Shown: piece after piece, positions 36,699 through 44,912 of the stretch
Layout: each line of letters begins with the position of its first letter
Numbering within the stretch: the first letter of the stretch is position 1
Source of the DNA: JACCXJ01 sp050740695
Lineage (GTDB): Bacteria; Pseudomonadota; Gammaproteobacteria; JACCXJ01
Length of the DNA stretch: 64,000 bases
Assembly: GCA_050740695.1 (NCBI GenBank)
Contig: JBOIDR010000002.1
Location: 1-64,000, forward strand
Direction of reading: 5' to 3'
Translations under genes and position numbers: made by a program
Notes under the pieces: model-generated
What the model saw: the letters and a program-made list of their open reading frames with translations, nothing else
What the model was told of the DNA's origin: nothing
Databases searched by the model: none

Positions 36699-37522
36699 AG
36701 GGACGGGACGGCGCGCGTCTCCGCCGCGCCGATGGTGCGGAGCCGATGCAGGTGATGGCGATACCAGTTGACACCGGCGTACTTCGCATTGATCGCCGCA
36801 AGCCCCGGGCGGCGGTCCAAGAGGTCCAGGATGTCGTAGAGACCGAAGGCGGGATCGGCGGGATACAGGGCCTCGTACACCCGCCGGATGAATTCATAGT
36901 CCTCGGGATAGTCGATGGTCCAGCGGTGCGACATCGAATAGTTCCTGCCGGGGCGGCCGTCGGTCCGCTCCTCCCACGCGACGTTACTCAACGGGAAACA
37001 CAAGGGCCGCTCCCAGATGAAGGGCGTCGTGTGCTCGCGCTCGAAATCCAACCGGGCCTCGCGAAAGGCGCATTCCAAGACCTCGACCGACATGAGCTCG
37101 GCGTCGTTGCCATCCGGGAAAGAGGCGGGGTGCAGGTTGCTCGTGTAATCGCTGTCTCCTTCCGCGAAGCGTGCGAAGACCGCGTCAATGACCGCCGGAT
37201 CGACGAGCGGGCAGTCGGATGGCACCTTGGCGAGCACCTCCGCGCCGTAGCGGCGCGCGACCTTGAGGTGACGGTCGAGGAGATCGGTCGGGTGCCCCCG
37301 AAAGACCTCGATCCCTGCCGCCCGGCACACCGAGACGAGCCCATCGTCGGCGGGATCGGTCGTCGTGGCCACCACGATCCGCCCCGGGGTCTTCATGCGC
37401 GCCACGCGCTCGACCATGCGCACGATGAGCGGTTCGCCGGCGAGGTCCATCAAGACCTTGCCCGGCAGGCGGGTCGAGCCCAGCCGTGCCTGCACGACCA
37501 CGAGTGATTCAGCCCCGCTCAC
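36695..37522 (-). CDS. SpsF-like cytidylyltransferase family protein
   Basis: 275 aa from the GTG at 37522, preferred because a strong GGGGAGGGAGGGGGG lies just upstream; an ATG at 37546 would add eight residues. Starts VVVQARLGSTRLPGKVLMDL, the nucleotide-binding signature of the acylneuraminate/KDO cytidylyltransferase fold, followed by VPSDCPLVDP and later YPEDYEFIRRVY. It probably activates the operon's acidic sugar with CTP. First gene of the minus-strand operon spsF-tktN-tktC-aminotransferase-SDR-neuB. Confidence 0.85.
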   Translation of the reverse strand: MSGAESLVVVQARLGSTRLPGKVLMDLAGEPLIVRMVERVARMKTPGRIVVATTTDPADDGLVSVCRAAGIEVFRGHPTDLLDRHLKVARRYGAEVLAKVPSDCPLVDPAVIDAVFARFAEGDSDYTSNLHPASFPDGNDAELMSVEVLECAFREARLDFEREHTTPFIWERPLCFPLSNVAWEERTDGRPGRNYSMSHRWTIDYPEDYEFIRRVYEALYPADPAFGLYDILDLLDRRPGLAAINAKYAGVNWYRHHLHRLRTIGAAETRAVPSL

Positions 37523-37639
37523 GGGCCCCCCTCCCTCCCCTGCCATCGTCTTTCGCCCACCGCTCCCGCACCACCCGGATCATACACCGGGCAATGTGGG
37601 CGGACCTGAGCTCTGGCTGAGATCGTGCCGCCTCTCGTC

Positions 37640-37674
37640 GGCCGAGTGCGGGCAGCGCCTCGTCGCACTCGGCC
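37640..37674. terminator. 11-bp perfect hairpin in the spsF-fic intergenic region
   Basis: GGCCGAGTGCG (37640-37650), a 13-base loop and CGCACTCGGCC (37664-37674). No T-run. It lies upstream of both divergent genes, so a structural or regulatory role is as likely as termination. Confidence 0.35.
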
Positions 37675-37697
37675 TCGATACCCCTTCCCGATCGTGC

Positions 37698-37732
37698 CGA
37701 TGAAGCGATTAACGTTCATAATCGCTTCATCG
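37698..37732. promoter_or_regulatory. 14-bp perfect palindrome, probable operator of fic
   Basis: Arms CGATGAAGCGATTA (37698-37711) and TAATCGCTTCATCG (37719-37732) around a 7-base centre, 17 bases before the fic ATG. The Fic C-terminus has a winged-helix-like segment, so autoregulation is plausible. Confidence 0.55.
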
Positions 37733-37749
37733 TTTGGAGCGAATAAGGC

Positions 37750-39162
37750 ATGCAAACGTCTCGGGTGTGGATCTGGCAACAATCTGATTGGCCGCCGATG
37801 AAGATCAAAGGGTTCCGCTGGGATCAAGGGGCGCTGGCCCCTTGGCTTTCGCGTGCGCGGCTGGCTCAGGGCAAGGTGCTGGGTGCCACACAGTGGCTCG
37901 ATCCCAACCTGACGTTGGAAGCCGTGGCCGTCATCCTGGTCGAGGATGGGGTTACAACGAGCGCGATCGAGGGCGACCTGTTGGATCTGGACGCGGTTCG
38001 GTCGTCGGTTGCTCGCCATCTCGGCTTGCCTACCGCCGGTCTGCCCGCACCACCGCGCGCCGTTGATGGCTTGATTTCAATATGAAGGGTTCAAACCCCC
38101 GCCTTTCAGGCGGGCAGATTTCATCTGCAGCCATGAGCGGGCATGGTAGCATAGTCTGATTGAAGAAGGGGATCCGATGGACGGCAGCCATACGGTAGTC
38201 AAGATTGAATGCCACTTTGTCTGGGTAACGAAGTATCGCTACCAAATCCTGAAGGGAGAGGTGGAGCCGTAGACGCGTCGTTCAGTCGACGCGTATCCGG
38301 ACTTTCAGTCCGTAACTCAAACCCACCGGCTTTTAGCCGGTGGTTGTTTAGTGAGGTGCTGCTCGATGCCACCCGTGACCTCGGTTCGCCCCTGACCGCT
38401 AAGCGCCTCTGCGGCTGGCAGGCATCCCTGTTCCCCACAGGCTACTCGGGTCTGCACCAGATCCGAACCGGCGCACTACGGGGTGATGAGCCGATGCAGG
38501 TCATCTCCGGGCGCATCGGCCATGAGCGCGTTCATTTCACCGCACCACCGCGTGAGGGGCTGGACCTGGAACTGGATCGCTTTCTGGCGTGGTTCAATGC
38601 ATCCCCGACCGATTTGGATGGACTGATCCGCGCAGGTCTCGCGCACCTGTGGTTCGTGACGCTTCACCCTTTTGAAGACGGCAACGGCCGACTGGCCCGC
38701 GCCATCACCGACAGAGCCTTGTCGCAGGACGAGCACCGGCCGATGCGGTTTTTCAGCCTGTCTGCACAGATCCTGCGCGAGCGAGAGGGCTACTACAACA
38801 TCCTCGAACACACTCAAGGTGGCAGCGTCGATGTCACGGACTGGCTGGCGTGGTTCCTGGTGCAAGTCGAGGCCTCGGCCACGGCGGCGGAAAAGACTGT
38901 CGACACCACGCTGGCAAAGGCGAGATTCTGGCTGCGTCACCAGGCTGCGGATCTCAACGAGCGCCAGCGCAAGGTGCTCAACCGGCTGCTCGACGCAGGC
39001 CGGGACGGCTTCGAAGGCGGGATCAACACCCGCAAGTACATGAGCCTGACCAAGACCAGTCGCGCCACAGCCTACCGTGAGATCGCTCTACTGATCGAGA
39101 AGGGCTGCCTCACGCCGACCGGCAAGGGCGGACGGAGTAGCGGCTACGAGATCGTTTGGTGA
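37750..39162 (+). pseudogene. fic: Fic family protein (AMPylase-type), split by a mini-IS200 element
   Basis: The 5' part (37750 to about 38075, ending AVDGLI) is the Fic N-terminal domain with the possible inhibitory helix TTSAIEG. The 3' part (about 38349-39162) has the Fic core HPFEDGNGRLAR and a winged-helix-like end TAYREIALLIEKG. Between them sits an about 265-bp IS200-type element that introduces a TGA at 38083. Both parts are in the same frame, and from 38209 the element is open into the 3' part, so an N-terminally altered Fic domain lacking the inhibitory helix could still be made. Full-length Fic would be about 385 aa. Confidence 0.8.
38086..38352 (+). mobile_element. Internally deleted IS200/IS605 element (MITE-like)
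   Basis: Left-end hairpin CCCGCC-TTTCA-GGCGGG (38098-38114) and right-end hairpin CCACCGGC-TTTTA-GCCGGTGG (38323-38343) flank a 31-codon remnant of TnpA (38177-38272: MDGSHTVVKIECHFVWVTKY...). The catalytic Tyr region is deleted, so it can move only if a related transposase acts in trans. Boundaries are approximate because IS200 elements make no target duplication. Confidence 0.75.
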
Positions 39163-39363
39163 TCCAGAATCTTACAAACTCCGAAGACCGCACCAGCGAG
39201 TGTTATGATAACCGCTCAGTCCGTGGGGCGGGTGACTTTCAGGAGCCGAACCCTGTCGATGACCGGCCCGGCACCCGGGTATGCCGACCCGCATCTGCGA
39301 CGAACGAGCGCCAATCCGCTCTTTAAGAGCGCTAGAGCGCGTTTGCCGCATGACCCGATTCCC

Positions 39364-41109
39364 ATGACTTCGTACCGCCGTCTTCCGCGATCATCGGGGC
39401 TGCCAGGTCCGCCGGAACCGACCGGCCTTTTCGAAGGGGATGCCTCTCCCGAAGAGGTGGTCGTCGCCTACCACGAGCGCACCAAGCACCACTTCCATCG
39501 GTTTGCGGCCGCGCTCGGGTACATGGATTGGGCTACACAACCCGATCCGTTTCGGCGTTACGCGGGAGCGCCCGTCGTGCGTCTCCCCCTGCCCCGAGCG
39601 GGCCGCCTGCTTCCCTACAGGCAGCTCTATGCCAGCGGGACGGTAGCGCCGGAGCCGCTGTCGCTGGAGTCGGTGTCGCTGTTCTTCCGCTACGCCCTGT
39701 CGCTCACGGCGTGGAAGCGATTCGGCGATACCTCGTGGTCCTTGCGCGCCAACCCCTCGAGCGGGAACCTTCATCCGACCGAGGGCTATGCCGTTCTGCC
39801 CCCGATCGAGGGGCTCGGCGATACGGCCGCGGTGTACCACTATGCCCCGGCGGCACACGCCCTCGAGCGGCGGGCGGTTCTCGACACAGAGCGATCGGCC
39901 GAGCTCTTCGCGCCCTTCCCGGAAGCGGCCTTCCTCGTCGGTCTGTCGTCCGTGCCTTGGCGGGAGGCCTGGAAGTACGGCGAGCGCGCCTTCCGGTACT
40001 GCCAGCACGATGTCGGGCACGCGCTCTGCAGCCTGCGCATCGCGGCAGCCGCGCTCGGTTGGAGATTGGTGCTCCTCGATGGCGTCGGCGATGATACCCT
40101 CGCGAGCCTCCTCGGACTCAGCCGCGATGAGGATTTCAGGGAGGCAGAGCGGGAGGAACCGGAACTCCTCGCCCTGGTCGCGCCGGCGCTGTCATCAAGG
40201 GTTCCACACGGCTTGAGCCAGGGGAGTATGGACGGCGTGCTCTGGCAGGGCCGGGCCAATAGGCTGAGCCCCGAGCACGCGGTCGAGTGGCCCGTGATCG
40301 CCGAGGTCACGCGGGCCACGCGAGGCTTCGATGCGTCGATCACGGAAGACTGGTCCAGGTTCCCCGGAGAGGGATCCCTCATCGAGACACCGGTCCACCA
40401 GGGTCTACTCACCGCCGAGCAGGCGATCCTCGGGCGCCGCAGCGCGGTGGCGATGGATGGCTCGACCGCGATCTCACAGGGCACATTTTTCCGCATGCTC
40501 GCCCGCTTGATCCCGACACGCGAGCCGCGAGCCATGCCCTGGGATGCGATCCCGTGGCGGCCGCGCATCCATCTCGGGCTCTTCGTCCACCGCGTGGACG
40601 GCCTGTCCCCGGGCCTTTACGCGCTACCCCGGGCTCCGGACAAGATCGAGGTTCTCAAGGACGTGATGCATCCAGGATTTCGTTGGCGGCGCGTGGCCGC
40701 TGGTCCCCCCGGGCTCCCCCTGTATCTCTTGCAGGAAGGCGACTGTCGTGCGCTGGCGGCCAGGGTCTCCTGCGGCCAGGACATCGCCGGCGATGGGGCG
40801 TTCAGCCTCGGAATGATCGCCGACTACCGCGACAGCCTGACGACCTATGGCGCGGCGTTCTACCGGAATCTCTTCTGGGAGGCCGGCATGGTGGGGCAGG
40901 TGCTCTACCTCGAGGCCGAAGAGGCGGGCATTCGGTCCACCGGGATCGGCTGTTACTTCGACGATCCGGTCCACGAGGTCTTCGGGATCGACTCGATGGA
41001 GTGGCAGAGCTTCTACCACTTCACGGTGGGTGGCCCAGTAGAGGACCCGCGCCTGACGACGCTGTCCGCGTACGGCCCGGCGCTCCCGGGCAGGGGCCAG
41101 GAGACGTGA
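39364..41109 (+). CDS. SagB-type nitroreductase-fold dehydrogenase, two-domain
   Basis: 581 aa from the ATG at 39364; in-frame upstream ATGs (39259, 39205) would add poorly conserved residues. Starts the family pattern AYHERTKHHFHR then GYMDWATQPDPFRRY, with SLRANPSSGNLHPTEGY, the FMN-binding signature of SagB/ThcOx oxidases, and a second nitroreductase-like half (about 330-575) containing FYRNLFWEAGMVGQVLYLEA. SagB enzymes oxidise azolines in modified peptides, but no cyclodehydratase or precursor peptide gene lies nearby, so its substrate is unknown. Confidence 0.82.
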   Translation: MTSYRRLPRSSGLPGPPEPTGLFEGDASPEEVVVAYHERTKHHFHRFAAALGYMDWATQPDPFRRYAGAPVVRLPLPRAGRLLPYRQLYASGTVAPEPLSLESVSLFFRYALSLTAWKRFGDTSWSLRANPSSGNLHPTEGYAVLPPIEGLGDTAAVYHYAPAAHALERRAVLDTERSAELFAPFPEAAFLVGLSSVPWREAWKYGERAFRYCQHDVGHALCSLRIAAAALGWRLVLLDGVGDDTLASLLGLSRDEDFREAEREEPELLALVAPALSSRVPHGLSQGSMDGVLWQGRANRLSPEHAVEWPVIAEVTRATRGFDASITEDWSRFPGEGSLIETPVHQGLLTAEQAILGRRSAVAMDGSTAISQGTFFRMLARLIPTREPRAMPWDAIPWRPRIHLGLFVHRVDGLSPGLYALPRAPDKIEVLKDVMHPGFRWRRVAAGPPGLPLYLLQEGDCRALAARVSCGQDIAGDGAFSLGMIADYRDSLTTYGAAFYRNLFWEAGMVGQVLYLEAEEAGIRSTGIGCYFDDPVHEVFGIDSMEWQSFYHFTVGGPVEDPRLTTLSAYGPALPGRGQET

Positions 41110-41179
41110 GTCCTTCGGTCGCGGCAGGCCATTGACGAGGCCCTATCCGGTCGGGCGCGCATAGAGCCGCGCCCTTGGC

Positions 41180-41560
41180 GACAAGCAGAAGCATCGGATA
41201 ATGCAACTTTGAATTCGGCACAAAATGCTCCGCCCGAAACTGCCGTTCTGAAAGTAAGGCGGGCATTCCTCAATTCGCTTCTGCTTGTTCTATTGCCGCC
41301 GCCGTCACCCCATCCACCCCACTGGCCGCGTCCTAGTTGAGGTCGAGCCAGCACGCCAATAGGGAATCGACGTTCAGGCAACCGGTAGAAGTCTCTGAAA
41401 CGATGTCGCTTGTCGGCTTTCGCCTTGTTGGCTATCCCCCGCAGCAAGGTTGACTCCGCTCTATCCGGTCCAACACTGTCCGGGCTGAGTTGCCTTTGCG
41501 GGCTGCGTACTTCTGTCAAGTCCTTCCCCCTGTGTCCGGCTTTCCCGGACGCCGAGTACT
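41180..41560 (-). mobile_element. Group II intron-encoded protein, N-terminal remnant
   Basis: Reads STLLRGIANKAKADKRHRFR, the N-terminal motif of intron reverse transcriptases, after intron-like sequence at 41500-41560 (GGGAAAGCCGGACAC...). The frame is broken after about 50 codons, and no YADD catalytic domain follows. Orientation is minus. 41110-41179 shows no gene. Confidence 0.5.
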
Positions 41561-41599
41561 ACGCTTGATAAGACTCCCCATCGGTATCTGGCAGGCTTT

Positions 41600-41807
41600 C
41601 CGTTTCACGGTACTCCTCCGCCTACCCGCACAGCACCAAGACCCCATCCGACAGCACCTGCCACTGGACGCAAAGGGATATCCACGATGGAACCGAAAGA
41701 AACTTGCCACGCCCCCTTCGCCGCTGCAACTGCGGAACGTAGACGTTGAGGTACATCCGATCGATGCCCTCGATCTCCAAGCTCACATGTTCTCGAAGGA
41801 CTTCCAC
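41600..41807 (-). pseudogene. Frameshifted 5' end of a conserved hypothetical gene
   Basis: ATG at 41807: MEVLREHVSLEIEGIDRMYL then NVYVPQLQ; after a shift near 41705 the other frame continues ASFFRFHRGYPFASS. The whole looks like the start of one protein interrupted by a frameshift and then lost. I recall similar N-termini in mobile-element-associated hypothetical proteins, but no function is known. 41808-42137 contains nothing I can support. Confidence 0.4.
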
Positions 41808-42137
41808 GACGCTCTGTGGTATGCTCCTATATCGGCTCCGGTTCGACTCCGATCCAACGGATCGATCGCCGCCTCGGCGGCCTACATCAGTGGCAAGAAC
41901 TGCTTGCAGTTCTTCCGTCGACCGGAGCCTCTCCTCCTATTATGCAGCACCGGTCGATCCCACGACATACACCTCGGCCTTTACCACAATCATGAATCGC
42001 ATCGTGTTGTCCTCCTGGTTTCGGCCTTTAGTAGGTGTTTGTCTGGATCCGGGATTCCGGGCGGTCTCGACCGGACGCACGCTTTCCGACCCCTCGAACC
42101 TCTCCGGCGCCTTGGCCTCCGCGTCGCGGGCATTAAA

Positions 42138-42491
42138 TCAATCCGGCAGGCCCGCGATCTCTATCACCGGCCGGATCTCGACGGTCCCCTTGCGCGCCAT
42201 GGGGATCCGTGCGGCGATGCCGATCGCCTCGTCGAGATCCCGAGCGTCGATCAGGAAGTAGCCGCCCAGTTGCTCGCGCGTCTCGGCGAACAGACCGTCG
42301 GTCACGAACCGTTTACCGCCCCGCACCCGGACGCTGGTCGCCGTCGATGTCGGGTGCAACGGGTTGGCGGCCAGGTACTGCCCGCTCGCTTTCATCTCTT
42401 GTGCGAGCCGCGTGGACTCCACGTAACACTCTTCCCGTTCGGTCTCGCTCAACGCCAGCTCGTCTAGGTAAATCAACAACATGTATTTCAT
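42138..42491 (-). CDS. YCII/DGPF-domain protein 1
   Basis: 117 aa from the ATG at 42491 with GGAGG seven bases upstream. Small ferredoxin-like alpha/beta fold with MKYMLLIYLDE, VTDGLFAETREQLGGYF (the DGPFAE region) and DEAIGIAARIP. Function unknown; such proteins are the usual partners of ECF42 sigma factors. It follows the second DGPF gene by 41 bases and is probably co-transcribed from the promoter at 42960-42986. Confidence 0.9.
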   Translation of the reverse strand: MKYMLLIYLDELALSETEREECYVESTRLAQEMKASGQYLAANPLHPTSTATSVRVRGGKRFVTDGLFAETREQLGGYFLIDARDLDEAIGIAARIPMARKGTVEIRPVIEIAGLPD

Positions 42492-42532
42492 GTGTGCCTC
42501 CAACGCTCAGTCGAATGGCGGGCCCGGATCGA

Positions 42533-42925
42533 CTACCGCGGGGTATCCGCCGCGACAACCCCGAGCGCGCGCAGCGTCCGTGCGTCCTCCGCGATCGGCC
42601 GCACCTCGACACACCCGATCCGTGCCCCCGGGATCCTCGAGGCCACCTGGATCGCCTCGTTCAGATCCCCGGCCTCGATGATGTAATAACCGCCCAGCTG
42701 TTCTTTGGTTTCGGCGTAGGGCCCGTCGGTGGTCGAGAGCTTGCCCTTTCGCACCCGCACCGTGGTCGCGGCATGGGGAGGCAACAAGCGGTTGCAGCCG
42801 ATGAAGTGGCCGCTTTTCCTGATACCTTCGGTGAACTCGCTGTACTCCTCGTAGTGCTTCTCCGCATCGGCCTCCGACATCTGCTCCATCAGGGTCTCGG
42901 CACAGATCAGGCACAGGTATTTCAT
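42533..42925 (-). CDS. YCII/DGPF-domain protein 2
   Basis: 130 aa. MKYLCLICAETLMEQM start, TTDGPYAETKEQLGGYYII (DGPF motif) and NEAIQVASRIPGAR. Paralogue of the next gene downstream (42138-42491). It lies between the ECF42-type sigma factor gene (upstream, same strand) and that paralogue. The 103-base gap to the sigma gene contains a TGTCGA-N17-CGAC element, so it is a likely direct target. Confidence 0.92.
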   Translation of the reverse strand: MKYLCLICAETLMEQMSEADAEKHYEEYSEFTEGIRKSGHFIGCNRLLPPHAATTVRVRKGKLSTTDGPYAETKEQLGGYYIIEAGDLNEAIQVASRIPGARIGCVEVRPIAEDARTLRALGVVAADTPR

Positions 42926-42959
42926 CGCGCTCTCTTTAATTTGATTGTAGACACCTATG

Positions 42960-42986
42960 GTCGTTTGGCGGAGCCCCGATTCGACA
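42960..42986 (-). promoter_or_regulatory. Putative ECF42-dependent promoter
   Basis: On the minus strand TGTCGA (42986-42981), 17 bases, CGAC (42963-42960), about 35 bases before the DGPF protein 2 start. This matches the -35 TGTCGA and CGA-containing -10 that I recall for ECF42 sigma factors. Confidence 0.55.
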
Positions 42987-43028
42987 CGCCACGATAGGAC
43001 CGATCGTCGTAACGCAGCCGCTGGCGTA

Positions 43029-44279
43029 TCATTCCGCCAGCTCTCTCAGCCGGCGCTCGAGAAACCGTTGCTCCGGCTCCTGCTTCGTGAGGCCGAGGGC
43101 GCGTTCGTAGGAGGTTCGGGCTTCGGTCGTCCTGCCCAACCGCCGGCACAGCTCCGCCCGCGCCGAGTGCGCCAGGTGGTAGTCCGCAAGATCGCCGCGC
43201 GCGAGGATGGCGTCGATAAGGGCAAGACCCGCCAAAGGGCCGTCGCGCATCGCCACCGCCACGGCGCGGTTCAACTCGACCACGGGTGACGGATCGGCCC
43301 GCGCCAGCAGGTCGTAAAATCCGACGATCTGGGCCCAGTCCGTGGCGGCGGCGTCGGGCGCCTGGGCATGCACCGCCGCGATCGCCGCCTGGAGCGTGTA
43401 GGGGTCGAACCGCCGCGACGACAGCGCCAGCTCCGCCAGCGCCAGCCCCTCGGCGATCTGATCCCGGTTCCAGAGTGAGCGATCCTGGTCCGCCAGCAGG
43501 ACTAGCTCGCCCGCGGACGAGCTGCGCGCGGCGCGCCGCGATTCCTGCAGCAGCATCAGCGCGAGGAGTCCAAGCGTCTCGGGCTCCGGTACCAATTCGA
43601 TCAGCAATCTTCCTAAGCGGATCGCCTCGCCCGAGAGATCGTGTCGCGTCAGCGACGCACCGGACGACGCGGAGTAGCCTTCGTTGAACACGAGGTAAAC
43701 CACGCGCAGCACGCTGTCCAATCGATCCGGCAGATCGGCCACCGACGGCACCTGATAGGGAATGCGCGCGTCCCGGATCTTGGCCTTGGCGCGAACGATA
43801 CGCTGGGCGAGCGTGGGCGCAGCGCTCAGGAACGCTCGCGCGATCTCCTCGGTCGTGAGGCCACACACCTCGCGCAAGGTCAGCGCTACCTGGGCCTCCG
43901 GGGGCAGGGCTGGATGGCAGCAGGTGAAGATCAGCCGCAGTCGGTCATCTTCGACACCCTCGTCGTCCCACGCGACGGCGTCTTCGGTGGCAGGATCGAC
44001 GGGTTCGGCATCATCGTCCAGCGTGTCGAAGCGGGCACGGCGTCGCAGGGTGTCGATGGCCTTGAAACGGCCGGCCGAAATGAGCCACGCGCGGGGATTC
44101 GCGGGCACCCCATCCCGCGGCCATTGCTCCACCGCTGCTCTAAAAGCGTCGTGCAGCGCTTCCTCGGCGAGGTCGAAGTCGCCGAGCAGGCGTATCAGGG
44201 TAGCGAGGACGCGGCGCGAGTCGGAGCGGTAGACGGCGTCTACCGTCTCGCGCACACGCAGGACGGCGTCCTCGCTCAT
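43029..44279 (-). CDS. ECF42-type RNA polymerase sigma factor with TPR-like C-terminal extension
   Basis: 416 aa from the ATG at 44279 (an upstream GTG at 44321 would add 14 residues). Sigma region 2 (LIRLLGDFDLAEEALHDAF, FKAIDTLRRR) and region 4 (LTLREVCGLTTEEIARAFL) occupy the first about 180 residues. The rest is a long helical extension, including VFNEGYSASSG and AIAAVHA motifs, typical of ECF42 in place of an anti-sigma factor. Its neighbourhood with two DGPF genes is the defining context of this group. Confidence 0.92.
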   Translation of the reverse strand: MSEDAVLRVRETVDAVYRSDSRRVLATLIRLLGDFDLAEEALHDAFRAAVEQWPRDGVPANPRAWLISAGRFKAIDTLRRRARFDTLDDDAEPVDPATEDAVAWDDEGVEDDRLRLIFTCCHPALPPEAQVALTLREVCGLTTEEIARAFLSAAPTLAQRIVRAKAKIRDARIPYQVPSVADLPDRLDSVLRVVYLVFNEGYSASSGASLTRHDLSGEAIRLGRLLIELVPEPETLGLLALMLLQESRRAARSSSAGELVLLADQDRSLWNRDQIAEGLALAELALSSRRFDPYTLQAAIAAVHAQAPDAAATDWAQIVGFYDLLARADPSPVVELNRAVAVAMRDGPLAGLALIDAILARGDLADYHLAHSARAELCRRLGRTTEARTSYERALGLTKQEPEQRFLERRLRELAE

Positions 44280-44339
44280 TGGCGGAGCGCTCGAGACCAC
44301 TGAGGTTGAGCTCCACGACACTCGGCCCGAACCGGCACT

Positions 44340-44640
44340 TTAATTCTCGTAGCGGTCGTGGTGTCTGACCCAGGACATGGTGAAGGGCAGGGTTGCCTCG
44401 TCGCGGCCTTTGGGCACGAGGTCGAGGATATGATATGTCGAGAGCGCGCGTAGCAACGAATAGGGATGGTAGACCTCCGCTGCTGCTATCGCGATGGAAG
44501 GCGCGCATGTCCGCCGTCTCGTGGCTCGGGAACCGGCGTTTCTCGAAATTGTAGAACACGTCCCGCCCCCCACGGACCACTCCCTCACCGACCGGCCCGT
44601 CCAACGCGACGCGACCGGTTGCAAAACCGCGTTGAACTTC
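44340..44640 (-). pseudogene. Frameshifted coding remnant, unknown
   Basis: Two minus-strand frames together suggest one lost protein: RDVFYNFEKRRFPSHETADM then, after a shift near 44480, YSLLRALSTYHILDLVP and a stop at 44340. No complete frame or start. The surrounding 44280-44772 holds no other gene I can support. Confidence 0.3.
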
Positions 44641-44772
44641 TTATCCCTTTTTGGGCTTACCCTAAAGCATGAGGCTTGAGCTTCAATATCATACGCCACG
44701 CCGGACCGATCGGGGATCGGCGCTATGTTCCATCGCGGCGCGTGCGGCATGAAGGGCGCGAGATCCGGCATG

Positions 44773-44912
44773 CATGGCCAACGAGACCTTCAAGGACCTC
44801 GAGAAGCTCGAATCCGACCTCTGGGAGGCCGGGACCACCTCCGCGCCAACTCCAAGCTCACCTCCAGCGACGTGATCTTCCTGCGGCACGCCGCCAACCG
44901 CTTCGCCCGGGA
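44773..44912 (+). pseudogene. HsdM (type I restriction methyltransferase) N-terminal fragment
   Basis: Starts MANETFKDLEKLESDLWEA, characteristic of the HsdM N-terminus. A one-base loss near 44835 shifts the frame, which continues DHLRANSKLTSSD, then jumps (internal deletion of about seven codons) to VIFLRHAANRF and ends at unrelated sequence. The methyltransferase domain is missing. Confidence 0.65.

Noticed and set aside
41845..41875. GGTTCGACTCC resembles a tRNA T-loop
   Set aside because: The flanking bases do not pair as a T-stem beyond three pairs, and no acceptor, D or anticodon arm could be found.
41490..42467. 325-codon plus-strand frame
   Set aside because: Runs through intron debris and antisense to a DGPF gene; no motif and no ribosome binding site.
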